Positions 52,558-61,890 of a DNA stretch of 64,000 nt are shown here, in pieces; position 1 is the first letter of the stretch; each line of letters begins with the position of its first letter. This DNA comes from Neobacillus rhizosphaerae (GTDB lineage: Bacteria; Bacillota; Bacilli; Bacillales; Cytobacillaceae). Made by a program: the position numbers and the translations under genes. Location: positions 104,362-168,361 of the forward strand of contig NZ_CALBWS010000004.1 of NCBI RefSeq assembly GCF_937468385.1, read 5' to 3'. The notes under the pieces were generated by a model that was not told the origin of the DNA, did not search any database, and saw only the letters and a list, made by a program, of their open reading frames with translations.

Positions 52558-53658
52558 TTACCACTTGGCACCCGCCAATTCCTTGATTTCCTCTGCAATC
52601 TTAGCTTGAATCCTTTCGACAACAGAAAAATCCATCGCTGCAATATAAATCGCTTCGAGCTCATCATGAAGCTCTTTTGCTTTTGCAAGATAGCTCGTTG
52701 CCTCCGCCATTTTGCTTCTATACTTTGCAGCAATCTTACTGATAATCTCCGCGAAAAGGTCATCTGTTCCCTGATCAATCAAGATTTCATACATATCAAT
52801 AATCTCATCGCCGTCACGGCTTGGAAAATATTCATGAGGAGCGGTACTATCAAAAACGGCAATGCCCAGTTCTCTGAAAATAACCATATCTAAGCTATGC
52901 GGGTCAAAACCGCAATGATAGACTTCTACATCCACCCCTCGTTCCTCAGCGGCAGTGGCAAGCTTTTTCAGCATCGTCGATTTCCCGGAACCAGGGCGTC
53001 CTTTAATGAAGTAGCGTTTTGGAATTTCTTCGGTCAAATTCGGGACAAAGTCAACAGCTCCTTTTGGCGTCGCCGCTCCTAAGAATCGATGACGCACATC
53101 GGCAGCTTTATTCAACTTCATTTTTCCAAAAAACGATTCAATTAACTTGTTCGACAATTGGTCTGCTTTGTTAAAATCCATGCTATTAATATAAATTTTT
53201 TCCCAGTCATCATGGATTTCCAACGCTTCTTTAAACGTCGCGTACGCCTTTTGAAATGATTTACTAATCTGATTGGTTAGCATTTGGATAGATTTTTTTT
53301 GAACAGCAAGTGCTCTCGCATTCCAGGCCTCGCCAAGGTTAATGTATTCCTCAACCGCCCCTGGTGCTTTTGGTTCAATCACATGTGGAGCGGTTCCATC
53401 GACGATTCCTACCTTTAATGCAGGGATTAACACCCCATCAATGGAATTATTATCGGACGAGCAATGCAACATTTCAATATTGTAGCCCTTTTCTAACCAT
53501 TCACTGCCAATTTTCTTCATCAGTGAGGATTTACCTGTTCCCGGCCCGCCTTTTAAAATAAATAATCGCTCAAGTCCTTGGAGGTTGGAATCGTACAGAT
53601 TATGAAACCCCCTAGCTGTATTACCGCCGGCAAAATAATTTTTAATTTTTCCTGCCAC
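52558..53658 (-). CDS. Two-P-loop ATPase of unknown function
   Basis: 366 residues starting at GTG 53658 (GGGAG 9 nt before). Two homologous halves, each with a P-loop and a shared block. Half 1: GGPGTGKSS at 37-45 and EMLHCSSDNNSIDGVLIP..IVDGTAPHVIEP. Half 2: GRPGSGKST at 220-228 and EVYHCGFDPHSLDMVIF..VFDSTAPHEYFP. Each half ends in a helical region (EALEIHDDWEKIYINSMDF and KAKELHDELEAIYIAAMDF). It resembles a conserved Firmicutes hypothetical ATPase family (PRK06851 type). The substrate is unknown; the HCSS/HCGF blocks suggest a nucleotide- or metal-linked role. Confidence 0.85.
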   Translation of the reverse strand: MAGKIKNYFAGGNTARGFHNLYDSNLQGLERLFILKGGPGTGKSSLMKKIGSEWLEKGYNIEMLHCSSDNNSIDGVLIPALKVGIVDGTAPHVIEPKAPGAVEEYINLGEAWNARALAVQKKSIQMLTNQISKSFQKAYATFKEALEIHDDWEKIYINSMDFNKADQLSNKLIESFFGKMKLNKAADVRHRFLGAATPKGAVDFVPNLTEEIPKRYFIKGRPGSGKSTMLKKLATAAEERGVDVEVYHCGFDPHSLDMVIFRELGIAVFDSTAPHEYFPSRDGDEIIDMYEILIDQGTDDLFAEIISKIAAKYRSKMAEATSYLAKAKELHDELEAIYIAAMDFSVVERIQAKIAEEIKELAGAKW

Positions 53659-53858
53659 CCATCAACACTCCCTTTTTTCGCTACTCAACTACACCTAATG
53701 GTTTCACCATCGGCAAGTTTTTCATCCTGACAATGGCATCGTTTCATTTCACACTATTCTATGCTTTTGTCATTTATAGGTGAGTGCCCATACAAAACTT
53801 ATTTGGTGTTGCACACATCCATTTATTATGGAAATCTTATCACAACGATCAAAGTAAC

Positions 53859-53972
53859 CTTATAAAGGCGGTGTGAGCAGAGCAGTGCTTCACTCCATTC
53901 GAAATACTTATCATATATTTTTCACTATGATTTAAATAACGATACACTTTTGCGGCGCTCCGCCCCATTTCC
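53859..53972 (-). repeat. Dispersed repeat family 2, copy d
   Basis: From CTTATAAAGGCGGTGTGAGC to TTTTGCGGCGCTCCGCCCCA. It ends 11 bases before the stop of the leftward YbaK gene. The rest of the 324-base spacer (53659-53858) shows nothing recognisable. Confidence 0.85.
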
Positions 53973-53982
53973 ATATGAAATT

Positions 53983-54459
53983 TCATTTAATCAGATCGAT
54001 GATTTCAGCTTTGGTTAAGTCCTTTAAACTTGCTGGGTCTAACACAATTTGAACGCCAATTTTCCCTCCGCTTACAACAATGGAATCAACTTGGAGACAG
54101 CTTTCATCGATAAAGGTCTTATACTCTTTTTTCATTCCAATTGGGGAACAGCCGCCGCGGATATAACCAGTCCATTTTTGAATATCCTTTACATGAATCA
54201 TTTCAACCTTCTTTTCTGTTGCTGCTTTGGCTGCCTTTTTTAAATCCAATTCTTCAGCCACCGGAATAACGAAGACATAGATATTTTTGCTTGCGCCCTG
54301 GGCAACAAGCGTTTTATATACCTCTTTTGGATCTCTGCCAATCTTCTCTGCCACTGAAATCCCGTCAATTTTCCCATCCTTATTATCATATGTCAGCATG
54401 TCATAGCTGACTTTTTTGCTATCCAATATTCGCATTGCATTCGTTTTGGATTGCGCCAT
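53983..54459 (-). CDS. ybaK: Cys-tRNA(Pro) deacylase YbaK
   Basis: 158 residues from the ATG at 54459 (GGAGGG upstream); the frame continues to 54534 without signals. YbaK/ProRS-editing domain: KTNAMRILDSKKVSYDMLTY, KTLVAQGASKNIYVFVIPVAEELDLKKAAKA, the conserved GYIRGGCSPIGMKKEYKTFID loop and VSGGKIGVQIVLDPASL. Clears mischarged Cys from tRNA-Pro. Confidence 0.93.
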   Translation of the reverse strand: MAQSKTNAMRILDSKKVSYDMLTYDNKDGKIDGISVAEKIGRDPKEVYKTLVAQGASKNIYVFVIPVAEELDLKKAAKAATEKKVEMIHVKDIQKWTGYIRGGCSPIGMKKEYKTFIDESCLQVDSIVVSGGKIGVQIVLDPASLKDLTKAEIIDLIK

Positions 54460-54665
54460 TTTCCTAATCCCTCCATGTTGCTGTTTAAAAATTATTTCTA
54501 CCATTAGCATACTGAAAATGTTTATATAACACAAAATCCCCCATAATTTGTCACTCGTTTGTCACTCTATTAATTAACTATTATAGTAAACTAAAGTTAA
54601 CTAGATGAATAATCTCATCGACAAAATACGCAATGCAGCACTTATTTTTATTCACTATCTCTATA

Positions 54666-54681
54666 TGTGAAATATATCACA
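54666..54681 (+). promoter_or_regulatory. Perfect Crp/Fnr-type box upstream of the radical SAM gene
   Basis: TGTGA-AATATA-TCACA, a perfect inverted repeat, 79 bases before the start codon at 54760. A tandem TTTGTCACTC / TTTGTCACTC pair lies further upstream, near 54547. Suggests anaerobic activation; the matching -10 is not clear. Confidence 0.65.
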
Positions 54682-54759
54682 AAAGAAATTGAACTCTTTC
54701 ATTTCTTGTGATGAGACATTTTTGACTATCCAATACAAATTGACCTGAGGTGGAAGTAT

Positions 54760-56568
54760 ATGAAATACGATTTAGTTCTCTTGCATGCTCCCAGTGTTTA
54801 TGACTTTCGAAAAAACTCCCTGCTTGCCGGACCGATAAGTGATGTTGTCCCGTCATCGCCTGTTTTTGAAATGTACCCAATCGGGCTGACAAGTATTGCT
54901 GATTATTTAGAGCGCTACGGACTGCGGGTGAAAATCATCAATATTGCCAATCGCATGCTGATGAGTGAAAAATTTGATGTTGAAGCGAAACTAAAGAAAA
55001 TCCAAACAAAAGCGTTCGGAATCGATCTTCATTGGCTGCCACATGCCCACGGCAGTATTGAACTTGCTAAAATTGTCAAAAAGCTTCACCCTAAAATACC
55101 AATTATCTTTGGTGGCTTGTCCGCAACCTACTATCATAAAGAATTAATTGAATACCCCTGTATCGACTTCGTCATGCGTGGCGACTCTACAGAAAAGCTT
55201 ATGCTCCTGCTAATGAATAAAATTGAAACTGGGAACACCCATTATGCCGACATTCCTAATTTAACTTGGAAAAAAGGAGAAGAGTGCGGCTACAATCCGA
55301 TTACATATGTACCAAAGGATTTGGATGATATCGACGTTCCAGGCTATCGCTATACGATTCGCTCAGTATTTAAGTATCGGAATTTCCTTGACCCGCTGCC
55401 ATACAACGGCTGGCTGCAATATCCGAATACAGCGTTACTAACGGCTCGTGGCTGTACACAAAACTGTCTCATCTGCGGCGGTTCACGAGAGGCCTATAAT
55501 CAAAACTGTAATCGGAATTCACTCGCTTTACGTTCACCTAAAAAGCTTGTGGAGGACATTCAGTTTATTTCACGCTTCAGCCGAGCACCGATATTTATTC
55601 TGCATGATCTGCGTCAGGGCGGCCGTGAATATGTTCGTGAGTTTTTCAGCAGGCTTAAAAAGCTTCAACTTAAAAATGAAATCGTTTTTGAATTATTCCA
55701 ATATGCAGATGAAGAATTCTTTATTCAAATGAATGATAGTGTGCCAAAATATAGTATTGAAATTACCCTTGAGACCCATGATGAACATATCAGACGTTAT
55801 AACGGGAAATTTAGCTGTACCAATCAAAAAGTTATCGATACGCTTAATTTCGCCTTAAAGAACGGCTGTAAAAAAATCGACCTGTTCTTTATGGTCGGCA
55901 TTCCGGGACAGACCTACCAAAGTGCTGTTGATAATATTGATTTCTGCGAGACGATTCATCTGGCATGCAACAAGGATCCAAGAATCTTTTACTTTGTTGC
56001 GCCGCTAGCACCATTTCTTGACCCGGCAAGCCCGGCCTTTGAGCATCCAGAAATCCATGGGTATAAAAAATTCTGTCATACACTTGAGGATCATCGCAAG
56101 GCGATTACCCAGCCATCCTGGAAGCATATGCTAAGCTATGAAACAATCGATATGACACGGGATGATATTGTGAATTCCACCTATGAAGCGGCCCTAAAGC
56201 TAAACGAGTTCAAATTAAAATATGATCTTATCGATAATGCTGGATATAATGATATTAAAGAGAAAATTATAAAATCAATGGATTATATTGAAAAAATTGA
56301 TTTTCTGCTCTCACTGCCTGAAGATCAGCAAACAGCGGAATTAGAAAAAATCCAACGGGAAATTGAAGAGTTAAATAAATACAGTATCTGCGGAAAGAAC
56401 GAGTTAAAATGGGAAGTGCAGAAGAATTATGCCAATTTCTTTTCCCTTGCTTTAGTCGGTTTAGAGCAGCTCTACGAGGATTACGTGAACATCATTAGAA
56501 ATCGATTAAGCCCAAAAAGACGGCAACAATTCCAGTTGGATACCGAACAAAGGAAAATAAAAATGTAA
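54760..56568 (+). CDS. B12-binding-domain radical SAM protein
   Basis: 602 residues. An N-terminal Rossmann cobalamin-binding-like domain (about 1-150: LVLLHAPSVYDF, YPIGLTSIADYLERYG, PIIFGGLSATYYHKELI) precedes a radical SAM domain with Cys232, Cys236 and Cys239 in GCTQNCLICGG, then HDLRQGG, SIEITLETHDE and FFMVGIPGQTY. The C-terminal 130 residues are helical and charged. It resembles the TIGR04190-type family of archaea and anaerobic bacteria, whose reaction is unknown. It stands alone, with an Fnr-type box upstream, so anaerobic expression is likely. Ribosome site GAGGTGG. Confidence 0.9.
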   Translation: MKYDLVLLHAPSVYDFRKNSLLAGPISDVVPSSPVFEMYPIGLTSIADYLERYGLRVKIINIANRMLMSEKFDVEAKLKKIQTKAFGIDLHWLPHAHGSIELAKIVKKLHPKIPIIFGGLSATYYHKELIEYPCIDFVMRGDSTEKLMLLLMNKIETGNTHYADIPNLTWKKGEECGYNPITYVPKDLDDIDVPGYRYTIRSVFKYRNFLDPLPYNGWLQYPNTALLTARGCTQNCLICGGSREAYNQNCNRNSLALRSPKKLVEDIQFISRFSRAPIFILHDLRQGGREYVREFFSRLKKLQLKNEIVFELFQYADEEFFIQMNDSVPKYSIEITLETHDEHIRRYNGKFSCTNQKVIDTLNFALKNGCKKIDLFFMVGIPGQTYQSAVDNIDFCETIHLACNKDPRIFYFVAPLAPFLDPASPAFEHPEIHGYKKFCHTLEDHRKAITQPSWKHMLSYETIDMTRDDIVNSTYEAALKLNEFKLKYDLIDNAGYNDIKEKIIKSMDYIEKIDFLLSLPEDQQTAELEKIQREIEELNKYSICGKNELKWEVQKNYANFFSLALVGLEQLYEDYVNIIRNRLSPKRRQQFQLDTEQRKIKM

Positions 56569-56575
56569 TTCAAGT

Positions 56576-56750
56576 AAGAAAAGCGCAAGCGCCCTGGTCA
56601 GCGACGTAAGGGCTGGACTGAACCGACTGAGATAAAGGAAACACGGTGAGCGTTAGCGAACCGATGTTGACTTATCGTAGGGAGGTGAGGGAAGCACTCT
56701 AGTCGCTAGGGCTCTGGAGCTGGACAATTCTCAAAGTCGAAAATTTAATA
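56576..56750 (+). repeat. Dispersed repeat family 1, copy D (short form)
   Basis: AAGAAAAGCGCAAGCGCCCT to CTGGACAATTCTCAAAGTCG; like copy A it lacks the 95-bp insert. It starts 8 bases after the radical SAM stop. Confidence 0.9.
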
Positions 56751-56764
56751 CTTTCTTATCTTTT

Positions 56765-56837
56765 AAGAAAAGCTCCAGGCGCCTGGAGCTGGACATTTCT
56801 CGAAGTCCAATGTTATAAATTCTTATATTATAAAAAG
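56765..56837 (+). repeat. Family 1 repeat, ends-only copy
   Basis: AAGAAAAGCTCCAGGCGCCT runs directly into GGAGCTGGACATTTCTCGAA and GTCCAATGTTATAAATTCTT; the middle of the repeat is absent. It sits tandem to copy D. Confidence 0.85.
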
Positions 56838-56925
56838 AGCCTGACCCCTCCACCATAATATACTGCGAAAGTTCACTTCAGCTTTCATCGTATATTGATT
56901 TTAGTGCGAGGGATCAGACTCTTTT
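56833..56925 (-). terminator. Long inverted repeat ending the liv operon
   Basis: AAAAGAGCCTGACCCCTC (56833) pairs with GAGGGATCAGACTCTTTT (ending 56925) with few mismatches, around a 57-base loop. 11 bases from the livF stop. Confidence 0.75.
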
Positions 56926-56935
56926 ATCCTCTTTA

Positions 56936-57643
56936 TTAATGTCCGCCAAGGTAGGCATTTCTAATTTGATCGCTCTGGCTTAGTTCTTCTGAAGTGCCAG
57001 AAGCAACAATTTTTCCTGTTTCAATAACATAGGCACGGTCGGCGATGGATAAAGCCATATTGGCATTTTGTTCTACCAATAGAATGGTTGTACCTGTTTG
57101 TTTAATTTCCTCAATAATCCGGAAGATGGTTTTCACAAGCAGCGGCGCAAGACCCATTGAAGGTTCGTCTAACAGTAATAGGCGCGGTCTGGCCATCAAT
57201 GCCCGGCCCATCGCGAGCATTTGCTGCTCACCGCCTGAGAGTGTTCCAGATTGCTGTTTGCGGCGCTCCTGCAGACGCGGGAAAAGCTGAAAGACCTTTT
57301 CAAAGTCTTCGCGGATACCTTTTTTATCTTTGCGCAAATAAGCACCTAATTCCAAATTCTCTTCGACTGACATGTTAGCAAACACCCGTCGCCCTTCTGG
57401 AACTTGAGAAATTCCTCTCTTCACAATTAATTGTGGAACCTTTCCAGCCACGTGTTCACTTTCAAACAAAATCTCGCCGTTTTTCGGCTTCAATAAGCCA
57501 GAAATGGTCTTTAGAAGTGTACTTTTACCAGCGCCATTGGCCCCAATCAGAGTGACAATTTCGCCCTGATTAATTTCAAGAGAAACTCCCTTCAATGCAT
57601 GAATATTTCCATAATAGACATTAATATCATTTATTTTTAGCAT
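56936..57643 (-). CDS. livF: Branched-chain amino-acid ABC transporter ATPase LivF
   Basis: 235 residues from the ATG at 57643 (GAGGAGG 9 nt before, one base after the livG stop). Walker A GANGAGKST, signature TLSGGEQQMLAMGRALM, Walker B LLLLDEPSMGLAP, His switch LLVEQNANMALS. The YYGNIHALKGVSLEINQGE start is typical of LivF. Final gene of livJHMGF. Confidence 0.95.
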   Translation of the reverse strand: MLKINDINVYYGNIHALKGVSLEINQGEIVTLIGANGAGKSTLLKTISGLLKPKNGEILFESEHVAGKVPQLIVKRGISQVPEGRRVFANMSVEENLELGAYLRKDKKGIREDFEKVFQLFPRLQERRKQQSGTLSGGEQQMLAMGRALMARPRLLLLDEPSMGLAPLLVKTIFRIIEEIKQTGTTILLVEQNANMALSIADRAYVIETGKIVASGTSEELSQSDQIRNAYLGGH

Positions 57644-57644
57644 T

Positions 57645-58424
57645 TTAAGAGACCTCCTCGCCCAGATACGCCTCGATGACTTTTGGATTATTTCTGATTT
57701 GCTCTGGTGTACCTTCGGCAATCAACTGGCCGTGGTCAAGCACATAAATTCGCTCACACACACCCATAACAAGAAGCATATCATGTTCAATCAATAGAAT
57801 CGTTAACGAAAACCGTTCACGGATCAAGGCTATTAAATTCATCAATTCTTCTGTTTCCTGCGGATTCATCCCGGCTGCCGGTTCATCAAGGAGCAGTAAT
57901 TTCGGATTGGCCGCCAGTGCTCTGGCAATTTCAAGACGGCGCTGCTGACCGTACGGCAGATTCTTGGCTTGTTCGTGCAATACCGTTTCAAGCTTGAAGA
58001 TTTTTAAAAATTCAATAGCCTTTTCCTCCATTTCCTTCTCACCTGAAAAGTGGGAGGGGAGGCGGAAGATCGAGCTAAGGATGGAATGTTTGGCTAGTGA
58101 ATGATAGGCAACCTTAACATTATCAAGAACAGATAAGTCACTGAACAAGCGAATGTTTTGAAACGTCCTAGTAATCCCTTTTTTAGTAATTTTATAGGGA
58201 GCTTGCCCATTTAATTTATCACCATCTAAGGAAATAGTTCCTTCAGTAGGAACATAGACACCTGTTAACAAGTTGAAAAATGTCGTCTTTCCGGCTCCAT
58301 TTGGGCCAATTAAACCGACAAGTTCACCCTGGTTTAATTCCAGGTTTACTTCTGAAACTGCTTTAAGTCCGCCAAAGCGAATACCGGCATTTTCTACCTT
58401 AAGCAACGGTGTTTTTGCTATCAT
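57645..58424 (-). CDS. livG: Branched-chain amino-acid ABC transporter ATPase LivG
   Basis: 259 residues from the ATG at 58424 (AAAGGAGGAG 6 nt upstream). Walker [10 protein letters not shown], the LivG-specific [25 protein letters not shown]-loop region, signature [16 protein letters not shown], Walker [16 protein letters not shown] and HDM switch [22 protein letters not shown]. Overlaps livM by 26 bases. Confidence 0.95.
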   Translation of the reverse strand: MIAKTPLLKVENAGIRFGGLKAVSEVNLELNQGELVGLIGPNGAGKTTFFNLLTGVYVPTEGTISLDGDKLNGQAPYKITKKGITRTFQNIRLFSDLSVLDNVKVAYHSLAKHSILSSIFRLPSHFSGEKEMEEKAIEFLKIFKLETVLHEQAKNLPYGQQRRLEIARALAANPKLLLLDEPAAGMNPQETEELMNLIALIRERFSLTILLIEHDMLLVMGVCERIYVLDHGQLIAEGTPEQIRNNPKVIEAYLGEEVS

Positions 58425-59373
58425 GCTGCACTCCTCCTTTAGCAGATTTGCCAATTTTCAAGAAAGAGGTAATTTCTTTCGTTCCCAACAATCCCTGTGG
58501 GCGGAAAAGCATCATCACAATCAGCACAAGGCTGTAAATAACCATCCGAACCTCTGGATAATTGGAGAGAAACGTTGAAATAATGGTTAACAGGATGGCA
58601 GCAATCACCGCACCCGACATACTTCCTAAGCCGCCGATTACGACTAAAATCAAGATATCAAACGATTTTAAGAAACTGAAGTTTGTCGGCTGGATAATAT
58701 AGAAGTTATGGGCATGGAGCGCCCCAGCAACACCAGCAAAGAAGGCGCCAATCACAAAGGCTATTACTTTATAAAAAGTCGTATTGATTCCCATCGCATC
58801 CGCTGCAATTTCATTTTCTCTTATCGAAATACAGGCTCGTCCATGAGTCGAGTTTGTGAAGTTTACAATGACAACAATCGTGATGACCACACAGGCAAGC
58901 AGCCATGGCCATGTTGTGAGGTGGGAAACGGTCATTCCACTGGCCCCGCCCACATAATCAATATTTAAGAAGACAATCCTGACAATTTCTCCGAAGCCAA
59001 GGGTAGCAATAGCCAGATAGTCTCCTTTTAATCTCAGTGTTGGAATCCCGATAATCAGGCCAGCGATCGCTGCTGCTATACCACCGGCAATGATTGCCAG
59101 TGGGAATGGCAGTCCTAATTTCATCGTCACAATCGCTGAAGCATAGGCTCCAACAGCAAGAAAACCAGCATGTCCAATCGAAAACTGCCCGGTAATGCCT
59201 ATAATTAAATGAAGACTCGCGGCAAGGATAATATTGATGCCGATCGAAAACAATGTGTTTACATAAAAGGAGTTCAATGTTCCCCCATTAATGAGAAATT
59301 GTGTTACAACGGTAAAAATAATGACTAAAACGATCGAGCCCCAAAAACCTTTTGCATTTTTTACATTTTTCAT
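58399..59373 (-). CDS. livM: Branched-chain amino-acid ABC transporter permease LivM
   Basis: 324 residues from the ATG at 59373 (GGGGGTGG upstream). Eight to ten helices; signature GITGQFSIGHAGFLAVGAYASAIVT, and the cytoplasmic loop TNSTHGRACISIRENEIAADAMGINTTFYKVIAF. The end is conserved (FRPQGLLGTKE). Confidence 0.95.
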   Translation of the reverse strand: MKNVKNAKGFWGSIVLVIIFTVVTQFLINGGTLNSFYVNTLFSIGINIILAASLHLIIGITGQFSIGHAGFLAVGAYASAIVTMKLGLPFPLAIIAGGIAAAIAGLIIGIPTLRLKGDYLAIATLGFGEIVRIVFLNIDYVGGASGMTVSHLTTWPWLLACVVITIVVIVNFTNSTHGRACISIRENEIAADAMGINTTFYKVIAFVIGAFFAGVAGALHAHNFYIIQPTNFSFLKSFDILILVVIGGLGSMSGAVIAAILLTIISTFLSNYPEVRMVIYSLVLIVMMLFRPQGLLGTKEITSFLKIGKSAKGGVQHDSKNTVA

Positions 59374-59386
59374 CTCTGTCCACCCC

Positions 59387-60268
59387 CTAGACCTTTTCCC
59401 TGACATTTTTACCAAATAGGCCTGCTGGGCGGAAGATTAAAATAAGAATCAGGACAACAAATGCAACGGCATCCCGCCATAATGAGCCTCCGGCAGCACT
59501 AACAAGTGACTCAATAACACCTAATAGTAACCCTCCGGTCATTGCACCTGGGATAATCCCAATCCCGCCTAGAACGGCAGCGACGAATGCTTTAATCCCT
59601 GGGGTAATTCCCATCAATGGATCAATTTTTGTATAATACATGCCCAAGATTACTCCAGCTGCCCCCGCAAGAGCAGAACCAATTGCAAAGGTGGCAGAAA
59701 TCGTATTATTCACATTAATTCCCATCAATCTTGCCGCATCCATATCATATGAAACGGCCCGCATCGCTTTGCCGATTTTTGTCTTATGAACAATAAACTG
59801 CAGTAAAATCATTAAGGAAATAGAAATCACTAAGATCAGGATGGACTGACCACTAATTTTGACGCCGGAAATCTCCAAACTCTTTAATGGTACGATATTG
59901 TCTGGATAGGCTTCCGGCTGGGCACCACGAACGTAAATGGTTCCATATTCAATAAAGAGAGATACACCAATAGCCGTAATCAGTGCGGCAATCCTTGTTG
60001 CATTTCTTAGCGGTTTATAGGCAATCCGTTCAATTAAAACGCCAAAGATGGCACAGGAAGCCATGGAAATAAGCAAAGCAGGGAAAAATCCTAAATCAAG
60101 AATAGTAATAGAATAAAAACCTATAAATGCACCGACCATGACGACATCCCCATGGGCAAAATTAATCAGTTTGACAATCCCATAAACCATTGTGTAACCC
60201 AGGGCAATTAACGCATAAATGCTGCCCAAAGAAATTCCATTGACTAGCTGTTGGATTAGTTGTTCCAT
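59387..60268 (-). CDS. livH: Branched-chain amino-acid ABC transporter permease LivH
   Basis: 293 residues, eight helices. LivH pattern: NGISLGSIYALIALGYTMVYGIVKLINFAHGDVVMVGAF, the loop KTKIGKAMRAVSYDMDAARLMGINVN and the FRPAGLFGKNV end. 13 bases before livM; GGAGTG before the ATG. Confidence 0.95.
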   Translation of the reverse strand: MEQLIQQLVNGISLGSIYALIALGYTMVYGIVKLINFAHGDVVMVGAFIGFYSITILDLGFFPALLISMASCAIFGVLIERIAYKPLRNATRIAALITAIGVSLFIEYGTIYVRGAQPEAYPDNIVPLKSLEISGVKISGQSILILVISISLMILLQFIVHKTKIGKAMRAVSYDMDAARLMGINVNNTISATFAIGSALAGAAGVILGMYYTKIDPLMGITPGIKAFVAAVLGGIGIIPGAMTGGLLLGVIESLVSAAGGSLWRDAVAFVVLILILIFRPAGLFGKNVREKV

Positions 60269-60310
60269 ATGTCCTGCACTCCTTTAAAGGACTTTAACCA
60301 TATTCAATAA

Positions 60311-60339
60311 GAATAGGGAGACACGCAATCTCCCTATTC
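60311..60339 (-). terminator. Hairpin between livJ and livH
   Basis: Perfect 11-bp stem GAATAGGGAGA / TCTCCCTATTC with a 7-nt loop and weak T tail. Such a partial terminator or stabilising hairpin commonly keeps the binding-protein mRNA more abundant than the permease mRNA. Confidence 0.8.
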
Positions 60340-60365
60340 ATTTTGACCACTATAAAGTTTGTCTA

Positions 60366-60398
60366 GTTTCAGCGCTTAACGGGCGCTTACGCTTTTCT
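60366..60398 (-). repeat. Family 1 repeat, inverted 5' fragment at the livJ stop
   Basis: Reads on the minus strand TAGAAAAGCGTAAGCGCCCG then TTAAGCGCTGAAAC, the start of family 1. Its first bases coincide with the livJ stop codon. It is the only inverted copy seen. Confidence 0.65.
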
Positions 60399-61572
60399 AT
60401 TTAGGATCTACTTTTGTTTTAAATGTTTGCTCGCCGTTTTTGTATTCTAAAATGACAGCAGATTTAATAGGGTTATGTTTATCATCAAGCTTCATTTTTC
60501 CAGTGACAAGACTAAGTCCATCTGTCTCAGCAAGTGCTTTTTGAATTTTCTTCGGATCGCTGCTACCTGCACGCTTAATGGCATCAGCAATGAAATAAGC
60601 AGAGTCATAACCTAAAGCGTTGAAAGCATCCGGTGACTTATCTTTGTATTTTGCTTTGAAGGCTTTCACAAATTCTTGAACCTTTTGATCAGAATCTCCA
60701 GAAGAATAGTGATTTGTAATGAATGTATTGTTTAAGGCCTCATTACCAGCCAGTTCAACTAGTTTAGGAGAATCCCAGCCGTCGGCACCCATCATTGGAA
60801 CATTAATACCTAATTCACGCGCCTGCTTCACAATTAGACCAACCTCTTCATAATATCCAGGAACGAAGATAAAATCAGGATTTTTTCCTTTAATGTTTGT
60901 TAATTGAGCATGGAAATCTGTATCCTTTGCTACATAAGCTTCCTCTAAGACCACTTTTCCGCCCTCTTTTGCAAATAATTCCTTGAAGGAGGCAGCAAGA
61001 CCTTTGGAATAATCACTTGCGGTGTCAATAAAAACAGCAGCCGTTTTTACTTTTAACTCGTTCACAGCAAAATTCGCTGCAACCGTACCTTGGAATGGGT
61101 CAATGAAGCATGTACGGTAAACAAAATCATTCAATTTGCCACCCTTGACGGTAACATCTGGATTTGTGCCCGTTGGCGTCAATAACGGGATTTTGTTGCT
61201 TTGGGCAATTTCTGCTTGTGCAATTGTATTTCCGCTTGTTGCTGCACCGATAATAGCAACAACCTTATCTTGGCTGATAAGCTTAGTAGCGCCGTTAATG
61301 GCTTCTGGGGCATCAGATTTATTATCAAACGGTACTAGCTTCAACTTCTTACCATTGATTCCATCTTTATTGATTTCTTCGAATGCAAGTTCAATCCCCT
61401 CTTTAATGGATTGACCGTAAGATGCTACACCTCCGGATAACTCAAGGTTTGCTCCGATCTTAATTGTGTCGCCTTTTTCGCCATCCCCGCTCGTGCTTGA
61501 GTTACAACCAGCCATCACGCCCGCTGCTACCATTAGCGACATAAAAATACCAGCTAATTTTTTCTTTCTCAT
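60397..61572 (-). CDS. livJ: Branched-chain amino-acid binding lipoprotein LivJ
   Basis: 391 residues. Lipobox VMAGC, Cys23, followed by a Ser/Gly linker. Type I periplasmic-binding fold: KIGANLELSGGVASYGQSIKEGIELAFEEIN, TSGNTIAQAEIAQ, LLTPTGTNPDVT, FRTCFIDPFQG-type YRTCFIDPFQGTVAANFAV and PDFIFVPGYYEEVGLIVKQARELG. First gene of the operon; a CodY-like box lies upstream. Confidence 0.95.
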   Translation of the reverse strand: MRKKKLAGIFMSLMVAAGVMAGCNSSTSGDGEKGDTIKIGANLELSGGVASYGQSIKEGIELAFEEINKDGINGKKLKLVPFDNKSDAPEAINGATKLISQDKVVAIIGAATSGNTIAQAEIAQSNKIPLLTPTGTNPDVTVKGGKLNDFVYRTCFIDPFQGTVAANFAVNELKVKTAAVFIDTASDYSKGLAASFKELFAKEGGKVVLEEAYVAKDTDFHAQLTNIKGKNPDFIFVPGYYEEVGLIVKQARELGINVPMMGADGWDSPKLVELAGNEALNNTFITNHYSSGDSDQKVQEFVKAFKAKYKDKSPDAFNALGYDSAYFIADAIKRAGSSDPKKIQKALAETDGLSLVTGKMKLDDKHNPIKSAVILEYKNGEQTFKTKVDPK

Positions 61573-61637
61573 GGCAATACCCCCTGTTTTTTTAAAAATT
61601 TTCCCAAAATAATTGTCCTACTGTTTTAAAAAAAGAT

Positions 61638-61652
61638 AATATTCTGAAAACA
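61638..61652 (-). promoter_or_regulatory. CodY-like box upstream of the liv operon
   Basis: AATATTCTGAAAACA matches the CodY consensus AATTTTCWGAAAATT at 12 of 15 positions, 66 bases before livJ. A second AATTTTGAAAAT stretch lies near 61703. CodY represses branched-chain amino-acid uptake in Bacillus, so the site makes sense. The rest of this 318-base spacer shows no other feature. Confidence 0.5.
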
Positions 61653-61851
61653 TTGTACAAAATAATTTCAAGTTCGTCTAGTCTTATCGTGTGTTATTTT
61701 AAAATAATTTTGAAAATAAGGAAAAAACGATATTTTACTATCTTCATAAGCCTTATTTCAGTAAAGTGAATAAGATTTTATTTTTGTCGGAAAAGTGAAC
61801 AGTAAAAACAAATATTTTGTCTAAATATGATTCCTGCGTTAGTCAATAAAA

Positions 61852-61879
61852 AAGAGACCCTTAAAATAAGGAATCTCTC
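61852..61879 (-). terminator. niaP terminator
   Basis: Imperfect stem AGAGA..CCTTA / TAAGG..TCTCT with a minus-strand T-run (CTCTTTTTTATTG), 12 bases past the stop. Confidence 0.75.
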
Positions 61880-61890
61880 ACCTCAAATTG

